64,000 nt of DNA from Apostichopus japonicus (lineage: Eukaryota > Echinodermata > Holothuroidea > Aspidochirotida > Stichopodidae), in the NCBI RefSeq assembly GCF_037975245.1, contig NC_092568.1, positions 7,919,501-7,983,500 of the forward strand. Reading direction: 5' to 3'. Below the pieces are notes generated by a model. That model worked only from the letters and a program-made list of their open reading frames with translations. It did not search any database and was not told the DNA's origin. Below, in pieces: positions 1 through 51,800 of the stretch. How positions within the stretch are numbered: the first letter of the stretch is position 1; the number at the start of each line of letters is the position of its first letter. The position numbers and the translations under genes are program-made.

Positions 1-894
1 GATCGGACTCAGTCCAAACAGTGATCAAATGAGCCCAATCAGTCAATATCAACGTTATCTTCAACCCTGATTCTTATAAAGGCCTATATGCATAGTACAC
101 TATATGATTTTTCTAACCTTTTCAGAGTATTATCTGATCTTTTACGCGAAAGTATAGTTCTATGTGCTAGGTTGTTGATCCCTTTTTTTCACCGTTGACA
201 TACATTTTCGACCTTCGAAATGTCTGTTGTGACAAAAGTGCATGTTACCGAGAAACGACATGCCACAATATCTATATATATATATTCAATCATCTCGAGG
301 GTGCGAGAATTAACTCTAGAAACTGAATCAGTTTCTTAAATCAGGGGAACACATCAACGAGATTGCCACGTTACCTCTCAAGACGGACAGAAAGAAAGAC
401 TTTGTATAAGTTTAAATAACATGACCTAACCTTGACTGCACTGACACGGCTTATTGCTAGTACCAGGGAGTCCACCAGCTACCCGTATACTGAACTAGAC
501 GAATAAAAAGTATCGGTGTTGTATGATCTGCTAACTTGCCGTCACTGGTATAGGTTGAGAGGTGAAATCTTGGGCTCAATACCAGAGAGAGCCTGAGAAA
601 GCAAGTTAATAAAGGGTACGTCATTTCTCCTGTTTTGTATAGCAGTCACAACAAATTATGAAACCATAGCAACACGGCCGTATATAGTGTACAACTTCCG
701 GTTACTTGATGTAAATAGCCGTTTTTCAGTTTATTTGACTTGATATGATATGTAAATATATAACAACATGGAAACCCACCGCATATAAGTCATTAATGTC
801 ATGTATTTGTTTATACAGTTCCGTGTGTCCACTATACGTTAATAAACAATTGCTGTTGCATGGTATATATATGTAGGCTATATATATATATATA

Positions 895-985
895 TAAATG
901 AAAATCGTAATGAGTTGGAAAATCAAGAACAGTGAAAAAACTTTCAGCCTCCACCGGGATACGAACCACGGGCCTTCCGTGGTTC

Positions 986-1068
<83 letters not shown>

Positions 1069-1078
1069 AATATAATAA
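895..1078 (-). repeat. AT microsatellite with adjoining hairpin and possible SINE fragment
   Basis: A long (AT)n tract at about 988-1070 directly follows a hairpin with 13-bp arms, 959-971 and 977-989 (arm ATACGAACCACGG, loop GCCTT). Read on the minus strand, the segment contains GGTTCGTATCC, close to the pol III B box GGTTCGANTCC. This could be the remnant of a tRNA-headed SINE. Confidence 0.45.
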
Positions 1079-1490
1079 ATAAATAAATACATATAATAGA
1101 GTCAGTCGCGGCCCTCGTCATCATATGAAAGAATATTCTCATTTCTGCTTTACATTGTGACCGGAGCTTTCACATTTCTTTTCTGCGGCAGACTTGGCAC
1201 TGTTATTTCAGGGGGTCCATCAGTTCCGCTGTTTACCGATGCCTTTCAACACACCAAGTGAGCATCTTCTTCCAAGACCCACTGTACCCCCTTGTTTCGG
1301 TTACAGGCCACGAGACCGAAGGTCCGCGAGACCGAAGGTCCGCGAGACCGAAGGTCCGCGAGACCGAAGGTCCGCGAGACCGAAATTTAGAAAGGTCCGC
1401 GACACCGAAGATCTTCGAGACCGAGGTCCGCGAGACCAAATCTATTACTAGGCCCTCGAGACCGAAACTATTACTAGGCCTATAATAGTG

Positions 1491-1521
1491 GTAAGACCAG
1501 GGAACAACTCCCTGGTAAGAC
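1491..1521. mobile_element. 17-bp hairpin insertion with 7-bp target duplication
   Basis: The hairpin CAGGGAACAACTCCCTG occupies 1498-1514. The 7-mer GTAAGAC is present immediately before (1491-1497) and after (1515-1521). Its reverse complement differs by one base from the hairpin at 19306. Confidence 0.55.
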
Positions 1522-1655
1522 AAATATTTTGACCGGTTATATTACGTTGATAAAGCGTGTAATTAACAAGAACTTACAACCATTTCTTTTCATAGTGGAT
1601 ACCATTGACTTGCGCGAGGGGGCTGGGGCGGCTTGCATTGATACTAGGGCTCCAC

Positions 1656-1855
1656 CAGTAGCGTAACCAGAGGGGTTTTTGGGGGCTCGCCCCCACTCTC
1701 TCTGCAGCCCCAAAAGAAATTTTAGAATACAATATAACTTAATAATTAGATATAGCGAAACCCTATTTCAAACAATATTGTGCCCCCCCCCCTTGTCAAT
1801 ATCTTTGACCCCCTCTGAAGCCCCTCTAATGAAAAAGTCTAGTTACGCCTATCGA
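1656..1855. mobile_element. Possible degenerate hAT-type MITE
   Basis: It starts CAGTAGCGTAACCAGAGGGG, similar to the hAT-type terminus at 9468, and the right side near 1840-1855 has an inverted TAGTTACGCC. No target duplication is recognisable, so the borders are uncertain. Confidence 0.3.
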
Positions 1856-3209
1856 TGGAGCTTCCATAGACCATCGGTCTCGCGGGCCATCGGTTCGCGG
1901 AAATTCGGTCTCGCGGACCTTCGGTCTCGTGGAATTCCCCCCCCCCCCCTTGTTTCTCTCTTTTAAATTAAGCCCTGACGTTTAGGGAACCCATTCATTG
2001 TTAGCGCGTCGCTAGACTAGCGGAATAAATCAGTTGCCTGGTTTGCCCGATACGCATGTTGACTCCCATCTCTCTCTATCTAACTACATCTTTCGACATT
2101 GTGAAGTGACACTATACTAAAGGCAGCCTTTGCATATGTTTAGGCCACCTTTCATTTAACCTTTTGGTGTTTTATTTTCAGCAGAAGCTTCAATCACCCA
2201 TCAGTCTACAGCACGAGGCAGACCAGCTAGACCTTTGGTGTTATTTTTATCTTCTTTTTTTTTCTGTTCTCGAGTCGACAAATAACATCGTGCTTCTACG
2301 TACGGGGACTTCTGTGACATGTTAGGGATAAGGTTGCCAATAATACTCGAGCAGCAGAGCAAAGGAACACACCACTCCACGAGCATTGACGTATAAATCG
2401 CACTCTCTCCTACTGCGGGCAGTAAAAAGATTTTTTCAAAGTTTGCTTTGCAGCAAATCGTGTACACCTTTGCGTATCAACGTATTTCTGTATGTACAAG
2501 GATTTCGTATTTGATTAATTAATAAATTCTGTTTTTAAAAATATTTTTTAAATGTAAATTTTACGATACGGAATCATTTAATCAGTTTTCCTTTCCTGTG
2601 GTTTCTTTTTTGTTTTCTCACTGCAACATGTTACCGCTTAGCCCTACGGTTGTCAATGCGATATCTGTGAGTCTACAGAAGTAGTAGTCGGGCTTGGCGT
2701 GATGTTACATTCCTGTGCGGTGAAGTGAAACAGGGCTTATTCTACAAGCCGTGTGGACGGAACGAATCCAAGAAGCAAGCTGTGTGTTACATTTACTCAA
2801 GAGTTGGAACACGGAAAGGTTGTATGTCATACTGTTCTCATGTGCTTGTGTAGCTTTTCTTAAACAAGACCACTGGTTTGAAGAAGATGCCTTCACATGA
2901 CAAATTTGGATAATAATAATAATATCTTCCTGTTGGAAAATCCAGATCATTTCGATAAGGATGATTGTAAATGGAGTAGTGTATTTTTCATATGATTTAC
3001 CCCGAGCGGTAGATGAGACAATAAATATTTGAGTAAGTTTGATCTTGACCAACACATATTCTACTACAAATAAGATTTCACACACAGGGTGGTACTTCAA
3101 CGAAACATTTCGTGAACGATACCAGTACTATACCACTAGCCTATATATATATATATACAAATATATATATATTTTTTTATTGATACTTATAACTGGATGT
3201 ATTGTGATC

Positions 3210-41949
<38,740 letters not shown>

Positions 41950-44900
41950 CCAATCAGAGATTAGAATGAGATTTGAAATACTCTACATGCCAGGGTTATT
42001 CTGAGACGCAAAGTTTCTCAATGCCTGAGGTCGGATTCAAATGCATCATCACGTGACTGAATGAGATTGTATTCTCTGCATCTTGCCTTGAAGTACTTGT
42101 TTTTAAAAATTTAGGATTCTATTTGTCTTAGAATTCCTTTGGTTTATAAATTTATATTTGCTTAAGTTATTAAATATCAAGACGAGACTCGGCTCATTTT
42201 CGTTGACAAATCAGATTTGACTTCTGGAATCAAATTTTCTGATGAAATAGAGTTTTTCTACATAGTTTCTTCTCTTCATTAACAAGCACTGTTTACTCTC
42301 ACCTTGAAAATAATTAAAAAGATGGACAGAGAGGAGAAAAAAAAGTTTCACATTTCTCACAGAACTGTTGGGTTAATTACTTCTGGAAGATAATATAACT
42401 AACAGAGTAGTCACCACATTTATGTTCCTTTTTATTTTTAAACGTTAGTCTGAAGTTGTTTTTTTTTTTTTTGCATAAGTGTGGATTATGTTTCGGTTAC
42501 CCTGTTATTTACCTTATGGTAAGAAATGCTTGTTAAGTTGAGGTATTTTTTTTTTTTTAGTTTAAAGATGGCCCACCAAGCTGTGACTGATAAATTGCAA
42601 CTTTACTGCATTGCGTGACATGAAATGCATTGTTAAAATTAAAAGAAAAATGTACTAAATAGTTACTATGGAATCATACATTGAAAGTTCACCAAAACTT
42701 CAAGATGTATCATCTACAGCAAAAGTGCCGAGCTGAAAATGTTTGTTGTTTCATGATTTAGCTCACAAATGAAGCAAAGATAAGATTTATTGTACATCAT
42801 GTGTGTATCATGTTAGCATCATGTGTGCATCATGTGTGCATCATGTGTGTATCATTTGTGTATCATGTGTGAATCATGTGTGTAGGCAATAAGTGTGGTA
42901 GGATGTCAAGAACTTAAAACAGACACACAAAGGTACTCTTTGTATGTTATGCATGTATGCGTGTATGTATCTATGTGTGTACACGTGCGTGAATGTGTTT
43001 GTGTTTATGTATGTATGTTCATATGCGTGTGTATATGTTTCTGAATTGAAAGTGTGTACCAGCAAGTGAATGTGAGTCCTCAAAATACATATCAGACTTC
43101 CTTCACTTGAATGGCAGTTTTGTAAATATTTTTTTCAGTGGTTATATTTCCTTTTGCAGAACCAAACTTTTAAGCACAGTGTCAAATACATTGCACATTT
43201 TTATATGTGGCGGCATGAAATGCCAAGTTTCTGTACTATTTATAATATTTTCTGCAATTTTTTGAAAACTGCATTTGATTTTAAACTGAATCATTGTAAC
43301 AAATGAGCACAAAAACAAAACAAAAACACACTACCATATACTTATATATGTTGTACAGAATTCAAGGTGAATTGTGTTTTTGTTGGACGATCATAATCGT
43401 ATTTCAATCTATCATGAAATGTGAACGCCCACCATATCAATGATGCACCTGTTACATACAGTCATTGCATGCCATTACATAACGTGTACTTACAACTGCT
43501 TTGCTTTGGAATCTCAGTTATACACTAAAACAGATGAATCGACAACGGGCCGAGACACTCGAGCAGATAGTTACCATCGTGGTCTAAGGTCACGAGCATC
43601 TCGTGTGTAAAACAAAGGTCGATGAATTTGTGTGAGTTTCATTGGATTTAGATGTAAATATAGTAAATCCACATACATTAAAATAGTTGCTATAGCAACC
43701 ACTCATCCTATGCTAACAGAGTATGAAGCCATTGCCCATATGATTGGGTTAATTGGAAATCCAACAGAGAAAGATGGATCATGTGACACCCATGTTTTGA
43801 CCATTTTCTTTTAAATGTTTTTTTTTTCTTAGGAACATGTAATGGGGAAGTACACGAAATGTACAAACGGTTAAATTTGTGCCAGTGACAAAAAGTAAAC
43901 ATTTAAAAATTGTGCTTGCTCAGAGCAGAAGAATGTTGGTGTGTAATTGTTCTTTACTCATATGTTCATACTCTGTTTCTGTGTCAGCGTGGCTCGAGAA
44001 ATGTAAAATACTTCTTTCTCTGTCAGACAAAACTGGTCAATTTTAGATGCAAAGTAGATTATAGTAATGACAGGCAAAACAAAAAATTGAAACTATGTGT
44101 TCTGATTGTGACGAAGCTTGCAAGATCGTTAGCATTGATGTTGCATTATGCCAGATACTCTATTAGCAGTGTGCTGAAAAAGGAAGAAGAAATTGTTGTA
44201 TTTGCTTCAACTCATAAAGTAATTTATCTAGAAATATTTCTCAACTTCAAAGTTCAGATTCCTTTCTCATATGCAAGGCATAAAAACAAACAAAAATATT
44301 TAAAAAAATACAGTAAAAATGAGAACAATATTACACAAAGGGAAAATTAAAAAGAAAGATCAATGTTTTAACAATGCTTGAAAGTAACAAACAATACTAG
44401 AAATAAAGTATGTGTGACTTATGTGATATACCTTAATTGAATGTTTTCTTTTTAGTTTAACATTTTCGAAATGAAGCATAAAATTAGATAAGTTGTTGTA
44501 ATGATAATGGAAAAGAACTATATGTACAACAATGAATGTTTGGAAATCATTTTTTTATGGGCCATAGACTCAATTTTCATATTCAATGTTGTATACTTAC
44601 ATGAAATACATTTGAAAAAAATTAATGCAAGATTTGGAAAATACACAACAAATTGTTAGTAAAGGCATATGTCTATTAGTGGATATTAGAAGAAGAAAGA
44701 AGAGAAGTCAGATCTTCATATTGCAGGAATGGAATTTAATTTAGCATAAAAGGGTGACCTGTAATGCATGAAAGTTGGAATATTATTTTCAAATAGTCAA
44801 GAATTAAGAAGTTTCACATAAATATGTCATCAAAAATATGTCATCATAATATGTCATCATAAAACATGGTCGGGGTGAAAATTATCTTGAACTTGTGAAA

Positions 44901-46164
44901 GTGGAACATATTCTAAGGTTCTTAGTGAAATTTGCATCCAATTTCTATATATCGTTTGCAATATAACAGCATTTGAAATTTACACAACTTTGTGGCAAAA
45001 GTGAATTTGAAGCAAACAAGTGTGTGTGGTGTCACAGAAGCACATTGACAAATTGCTTTCATGTTTTTTTTGTCAAATTTTTCTACTTCAAATTGGGACA
45101 TGTCTTACTATGAATACATATAGTCATTGCTACTTGTTGGTACATTGTGAACTCATGTCCCTGTGGGTAAAGGCGAAACCCGGCCCTATCCAATGTCAAA
45201 ACAATAGAGCGGGGAAAAAAAAAACTATTTTGCTGTCGGCATGCAACTATGGCATCACACACTGTTTCCATTGTCTGGAAAACAACTTTTGCAGGAATTT
45301 CTAGCAGATTGCAGCAGGATGTTTAGCATATGTACCTCTTCCATCGGTCAAAAAGTCAAGTTTCAACATGATATGTCATTTTAAGAAAAGAATGATACAC
45401 TGCAGTATTTTAATGACAGAACCTTTTAAAAAGGTAGGGAACATTTATTTGAGACATTTAAGAGTTTGATACTGTGAGCAATAGTTTTTCATGCCATGAA
45501 AGAGTTTAAAACCTCTGAATTGATTGGAAGGACATTGGTTTATGTTTGATGAAAAATTCAGAATAATGCAAATGTTATTGGAATATAAGAAATGAATCTT
45601 CCATTTAATATTTTGTTTCTCCACGATATTATTTATTCTTAAGAAGTTTGAAATGCCCTTTTAATTGAACATCTTATTTTCTTTAGAATTGCTTGTAATA
45701 TTGTATTATATGTTACCATGGTTTCGTGGCTGATCATTTGAAAGTCTGGTTTAATATGTACTTCAAGTCTGCTAGAGAAATATTGGACGTTGAATTCTTC
45801 TTTTTTTTCTTTTTGCAAAAATGCTTTAATTTAAAAATTCAGTTTTAGTATATTTTGCCTTAGATATTTGTCTTAATATGAAAATTTGTTTCAAGTCTCT
45901 TTTCTTTCCTCTATTTCAACTGTACAATATAACTGAGATAAAATGAAATTAGTCTACCTGCATTTTCTATTTTCTATTTATTGAAAGAAAAAAAAGAGGT
46001 GTTAAACTTACAGCTCATTTTGTTAGTTTGCCTTAACAATAGAAACAAACCTACCCAATAAAAATTTTAAAAATTGTAAATTGGACAAAATTATAATATT
46101 TTTTCATCTACAGCCTGGCATGTTGTCAGGTAGGGATTTATGGACCAGTGAATGTAACATTGAT

Positions 46165-46165
46165 A

Positions 46166-46205
<40 letters not shown>

Positions 46206-46211
46206 TATATG

Positions 46212-46280
<69 letters not shown>
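46165..46280. repeat. AT microsatellite
   Basis: (TA)n with GATA and GTATA interruptions, about 115 bp. Confidence 0.85.
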
Positions 46281-46281
<1 letters not shown>

Positions 46282-46553
46282 AATAACGCGAAAAATGTTG
46301 CATTTAGAGAAAGGCTGGATCTCAAGTGAGATAAAATAATTAATTTTGGTAAGTGATTGGAAGTAAAACAGTCAATATTTGGTTTTTGCAGAGCTTTCGA
46401 GCAAAACTAGCTCTTCTTCAGTGCATAATCACCGAAAGTGAACATACCATATATATATATATATATATATATATCTAAAATGATCACTCCATTTTGCTAA
46501 TACCCATAGGCGCATCTCCGATCAATTTAATCTCAGTATGGAAGAAAAGTCAT

Positions 46554-46936
46554 ATAAAAGGCATTGAAGACTCGCCCCAAACCGCGTACAGCCATCTGAA
46601 AAAGTTAACTTTCCGTTGCTTGCAAGTGACGTTTTGTTTGTGTCGCTACAAAATGCAGACAGTACAGTAATGAAACGTGATACCTTGTTATCTTTAGCTG
46701 GACCTGAGATGTCCATCACTGTATTGTTTGTATGCTGTGCTGTGCTGTGGGTATTGACCGCAGCTGTATGTACTGACTGTACACTATAGTGTCTAATTAA
46801 CGATGGTAACAAGCTGTGCGTGTGTATTTTTTGGGATCGATGGTGGTGTCTAACACTTCTGTTACACCTCATTCGAAACTAGGTCAGATTACCGGCATCA
46901 GACGTTTCCTTTTGCGCGAGTCTTCACACCCTTTAA
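46554..46936 (+). mobile_element. TTAA-flanked MITE, copy B
   Basis: Starts (ATAA)AAGGCATTGAAGACTCGCCC and ends GCGAGTCTTCACACCCTTTAA. The left TTAA has mutated to ATAA. The open frame on the minus strand of this element is not a gene. Confidence 0.8.
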
Positions 46937-48544
46937 GAAGCAGAGCCAACAAAAGCTAAAATTCAATCAGCAAGTGTAGCGAGTCTGTCCGTCCGTCTAT
47001 CTATCTATAGAGGATAGATTATATACGTGGATTCAAGGTTTATAAAGCACGGGTGTTGTGGCTATGTCATTGAAGCGCATTCCTATGTATAGGGGGTCTG
47101 GGTCCTCCCCATGAAAAAAAAAGTGAAAATAAAAGTTGTCAAAAGGAGCTTTCAAGGCCATATTTAGACTGCAACGTAGAAGTTCTATAATAAGGTCTTA
47201 AGTTCTAAACACAATGTTGTGCTGATAAAATATTACATTTTTGTGTGAGGTTATCCAGCGGGTGCTCCGCCTCTGGGATGGTCTAATTCTTACTTGACTG
47301 AACGAAAAAAATCCGTACAACAAAGGTGGAGGTGACGGCCAGAGTAATGAGTTTTCATTTTGGAAAATTGCCCGAAATGCCAAAATGAATCAATGCCTCT
47401 TTCTCTATTTGTAAAGGGTGCCACCTAAAAAGCATACATGTGTCTGTTGAAATCGAGATAAGTGGTTGCATCCAGGGACTCGAGGTAGGATTCTCACGTT
47501 AGGAGACGGAATAGCGCCAAGGCCTAAAAAACATTCGCATCATTTACATTTAATGCGCCATCTTTTTACGTTGGGGCACCGCAAACAGCATTTTATCAAG
47601 TTCACTGACCTTCTCGTTATCTGGTAGGCCAAACGTTAGATCTAGGGTTATGTACGCTAGGTAGGCCTAACCTTAGAACTAACGTAACTAAGAGTAGACA
47701 GAGTAGACCTATCCAAGTACGAGTGATGTTAAACCCAAGTGTAGTGTGTTGCTCCCCTGCGAAGTGCGAGTAATACAATGCTGGTAGTTAAATACAAATG
47801 GCAGACGAACTAGCCTAAGGTAGCATACACGCCTACTAAAGCCCCAATGACTTACACACTAAGTCACAAAAGTAACGGGGTAAAGATAAAAGTTCACACT
47901 AGCTCAACGCTACCCATCACTCGATAGCTGAAGGAAAGGCCGGCACCATCAAGTTTTCATGACTGAAGATTTTTTGCTATGGGCACCTGAAGTTTTTGTA
48001 ACTTGTAAACAAGCCCCTTCACTCAGTAGTAAACATATTTCATAAGCTACTCCTGGGAGGCCATAATGGGTCTAAAACTGCCTTGAGTTGACCCAATTTT
48101 TGCACCATAGTACTTCCATAATATGTTCTTCATCATGCAAGCCACAGAAAACCAGATTTTGATTGATAACATATCAAAAGCGTTATTCTCCTACTGCATT
48201 TTGGCACTCAATATCGTAAGCTTTGTTTGTTTACCACTACAAAGATAAAGACTTAGCCTCAACTAACTAGTAAAGTTTACTCATTAATCTGTTTGAACTT
48301 AAAGTTAGCTTTAATGTCAAGAAACTATCAAAGTAGGCTATGGCTGCTAAGTGCTATGGGAACCCAGATCAAAGGTCACATGGTAATTAAGGTCAAGTGT
48401 TTTACAATGAGATATTTTATGGCCAGTTTACGTCTAGATGAGTCATATAGCAGAAGAACAGGCTTTTGAAGTTTTTTTAAAACTTTATTTACTTATTTTT
48501 GCAGTCTGTTTTAAATTCAGGTGGTCTTGAATATTGTTTGACTC

Positions 48545-48590
48545 TGTTTCTACTTTCTCATAATTTTTTTTCTCGATTTAGGCAGTCAAA
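48545..48590 (+). promoter_or_regulatory. Probable 5' UTR splice acceptor of MTARC
   Basis: A pyrimidine-rich tract ending TCTCGATTTAG at 48581, followed by GCAGTCAAA and the ATG. This implies at least one non-coding exon upstream, which I could not locate. Confidence 0.5.
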
Positions 48591-48817
48591 ATGGCTAATG
48601 GTCTAAAGAAGGAAATTGTTCTTGGCTCAGCCATAGCAGGAGCTGTTGGAGCGTTTGGTCTCTACATGTACATGTCCAATAAAAAGCAGAAGGAATACAA
48701 AAGGGTTGCCACGGTAGCAAAATTGTATTTGCACCCTGTGAAGTCTCTTAAAGCTATCGAAGTGGACGAAGGAGAAGTGACCAGCAGGGGCTTTAAAAGC
48801 AATGGCATTTATGACAG
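48591..48817 (+). CDS. MTARC: MTARC exon 1: membrane anchor and start of MOSC N-domain
   Basis: The ATG at 48591 has a strong context (A at -3, G at +4). Residues 1-76: a short basic start, hydrophobic VLGSAIAGAVGAFGLYMYM, then NKKQK and LYLHPVKSLKAIEVDEGEV. The donor GTGAAA splits the Arg76 codon. A pyrimidine tract ending TTTAG nine bases before the ATG looks like a splice acceptor. Confidence 0.92.
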
Positions 48818-51800
48818 GTGAAACAATTTTTTCTTTAAAAGCTGACTGCCTGTACAGTTGCTATCTATGATGGGGATATTTGTTATAATTCTATGATTAT
48901 TGTATTTTGTTTCTATTGGCCTGTGATGCTATATAACACATAAGTCAAACTATCATCATATCAGGAGTGCAAAAACCATATTAAAATTGGTAGAGGTCAA
49001 ATGAGGTCAACAGGTGGCAAAAGTCTGAAAACCTGTTCAACATGATAACTCCAAAATTAAAGTTATAATTAAACTATGAAATTTCCAATGCTATGATTTT
49101 CTTTTGGTGAACATAGTTTGGTCAAATTCAGTGCGGTTTAGTTTTGTGAAGGGGCTCTTCAAGTCTTCAACAAAACATACAGTCATCTAGGAAAGGAACT
49201 CTGCTTCAAGGAATCAATATTCTTGCTTTAACACACTCACACAGGCCTTAGCAGTTTCACCCTCTGAACTTCAAGAGATCAACAGGATATCTCCAATGGT
49301 GGAGGAGGGGGGGGGGGGTGGGGTGGCTTGAGGAGTTAACAGCTTATTTCAAATGGTCTGAAAATTGGCCATTTTCTCTATGATTTACTCTAGATGACTT
49401 TTGCTTTGGCAGTAGTGATAATATTTCACAGTGGATGGTTTGCTAGGTGGCAGAGCTGATTTGCTTGCTCAAAGTTGGTAAAAATAAATCATCCTTTTAT
49501 TCATACATTTATGTGCCTATATTTCACATAGGAAGACTTTCTGGATATTGAAGCAGATTTCTGTTTACTGTAAAATCCTTACCAGTGGATTAAATGGTTG
49601 ATGTCCACAAGGGAGCTGGACATCTCTGATCTTTTCTGGTTCTCACTTGAAGGCATTGAATACTCACCCCAAACCGTGTGCCGCCTCTGAAAAAAGGAAA
49701 CTTTTTGTTGCTTGCAAGTGAAGTTTTCTTCTTGTTGCTACAAAATGCAGACAGTAATGTAACGTGATACGTTGTTATCTTTTATCTGAACCTGAGATCA
49801 GGGAGTTCCATAACAACTCCCTGCTGAGATGTTCGTCGCTGCTATGGACACTGTTTTGTGGGTATTGACCGTATCTGCATGTATTGACTGTACACAAGTG
49901 TTTAATTACCGACGGTAGCAAGCTGTGTGTGTATTTTCTGGGATCGATGATGGTGTCTAACACTTCTGTTACACCTCATTCGAAACTAGGTCAGATTATA
50001 GGCATCAGACGTTTCTTCGTGCGCGAGTCTTCACACCCTTTAATTCTTGGACAAATTTAACTCACTTGCTCTACATTAGTCAGATAGGTATTTGAAATTT
50101 GGAGAAAATTGTATGGGAAGGAATCACAAAGCCAACTGGTTTTCTGGGTTTGTTGCAAGCAATGGATAAAATGCTGTTTCAAATGTGATTTGAATACCTT
50201 AGAACTATTTGAATGAATCTCTTCAGCGCTTCCCCATTTGTGTGTACTCAACTAGGCAAAGTTCCAAAGACTAAAATCACAACAGTATATGGACTGTCTC
50301 ACTAAATTCTGAGTACCCAAAGTGATAGTGTAATAGATCTATACAAAAGAAACCCTTCCTCCTTTCTTTTTGAAGAAGAATAATTGTTGATTGTAAACTT
50401 TGTTTATAAATCTGCAGTACCCAAAATAAGTGATAAACAACAAACTGTGGTAGTTTACAATGAGTCTTCCACAATTATTGCATTGTCTTCATCTGAAATT
50501 TATGCTATTCAAGCTGAACTTCAGAGCAGGGAACACATAATGCAAATTTCACAATACTTTTCAGTTTTGGAAGAGGGAATCAATGATAGATTCTGGAACA
50601 CAAATAAATGATGTTGTTGTTCAAGGACAAATGGTGCCAAAACAATTTCTACAGTGTATGCCATGAAATGCCCCCCCCCCCTCAACCCGTACATCTGCAT
50701 TGGTATAGTTTCTGGTTACCTACATCACAGAGGCCTTTAGTCCACTATTAGTAAATTTTGGTAGTAGACAATCATCATTCCACAGGCTTTTGTCCCATTT
50801 TTGAAAATATTTAGTTAATTTTATAAAAGCTAGAGAAGACATAATTTGATCTCTTGCTAGTTAGTATATATAAGCTGCCTAGAATTAATGTAAATGTGTA
50901 CCCTTGCTTTAAAATATTATAAATGCCCCTGATTTCTAGTAAAAGATGTCACTTTATTTGACTTTTTCCTTCATATGTTCAACATACTTTGATTATTTGG
51001 TTTCACCTAGCCTTCATGCTTTCTCATCATTTCGCCGCTAAAATGCACTTTAGATCTTTCATGGTGGTCGATGAAGAAGATCGCGCCATCACGGCCCGTA
51101 AATGCCCCAAGATGATCTTGATCGAACCAAGCTTTGCAGAGGACGAGAAACATCTGGTTCTCAGCGTAGAAGGCAAGGAAGACCTTTACATACCGTTAGA
51201 CCAACAAGGCACAAGAATTGAAAGCAGGTGAGAAACAACATGTCACAATATCTGCAAAAATTTTGTAACGTTTCTTTCAGTAGTATTAACACTTTCAAGA
51301 AAATCTTTACTCTGGATGTAGTACTTACGTGATAATGTGAAAATGACTTTCCACTGCCACTGGGAGACAAAAACGACAACTAAAAAGAAAAATTCTATGT
51401 TGCTGATTGAAAAACCTGTTTCAATAGCTGTACATTAGCCACATCGATACGTACGGTTTTCAATTTAGTATGCAAATGCTAGCTTTTTGAAATGTGGACC
51501 GAATATCTCGCTTGCAACTGCATTTTGTGAATTACATAGAGACCTGCTATCATATGGAGAGAGAGATACGTGTAATTCCAACTTGTTGTAACTTTCTAAG
51601 ATGCTTACCAGAAGTTACTGTCACAGATGTCTTTAAAGGATCACTCCAAGGCACAAAATTAATTTTAATTTGTCGTAGCCCGTTACAAAGCACTTGCTAG
51701 CAGGCCAGGTTATATTTCTATATAACCCTTTAAACATCTGAGGCTCATCAATAACAGCACATTTTTGTACCGCTGACCGTACAAGGTGTATCAATGTAAC

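Larger units (their letters stand above)
1308..1932. mobile_element. Foldback-like element with tandem-repeat inverted termini
   Basis: The left end carries 16-bp tandem units (CGAGACCGAAGGTCCG) starting at 1311, four full copies and a partial, then degenerate copies to about 1470. The right end (about 1868-1932) carries the reverse complement. The outermost 29 bp, starting CCACGAGACCGAAGG at 1308 and ending at 1932, are perfect inverted repeats. No target duplication was recognised. The interior holds two further insertions. Confidence 0.5.
1..3209. other. Upstream region without recognised gene
   Basis: No coding similarity on either strand. It holds an AT array (about 985-1080), a possible truncated SINE (about 895-989), an inverted tandem-repeat element (1308-1932) with a CAGGGA hairpin and a possible MITE inside, and homopolymer runs. 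A promoter for the sas-like gene should lie here, but no convincing TATA box or initiator is seen. Confidence 0.6.
41950..48590. other. 3' flank of gene 1 and intergenic region
   Basis: Probably includes a long 3' UTR of the sas-like gene, but its end is not resolved. It contains a CATGTGTGTAT repeat (42795-42885), AT arrays at 46165-46280 and 46450-46474, a possible Penelope-type fragment near 46388 and TTAA MITE copy B. No coding similarity was recognised. Open frames at 43910-44350 and 45020-45304 lack domains. Confidence 0.5.

Noticed and set aside
726-1142. Overlapping open frames of Tyr/Ile repeats here and at 4425-4658, 8744-9132, 11892-12159 and 46081-46329
   Set aside because: They are translations of AT microsatellites, open on both strands because the repeat has no stop codons.
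43910-44350. 146-residue open frame on + strand
   Set aside because: No domain, AT-rich Lys/Asn/Ile composition, no homolog recognised; probably 3' UTR or intergenic.
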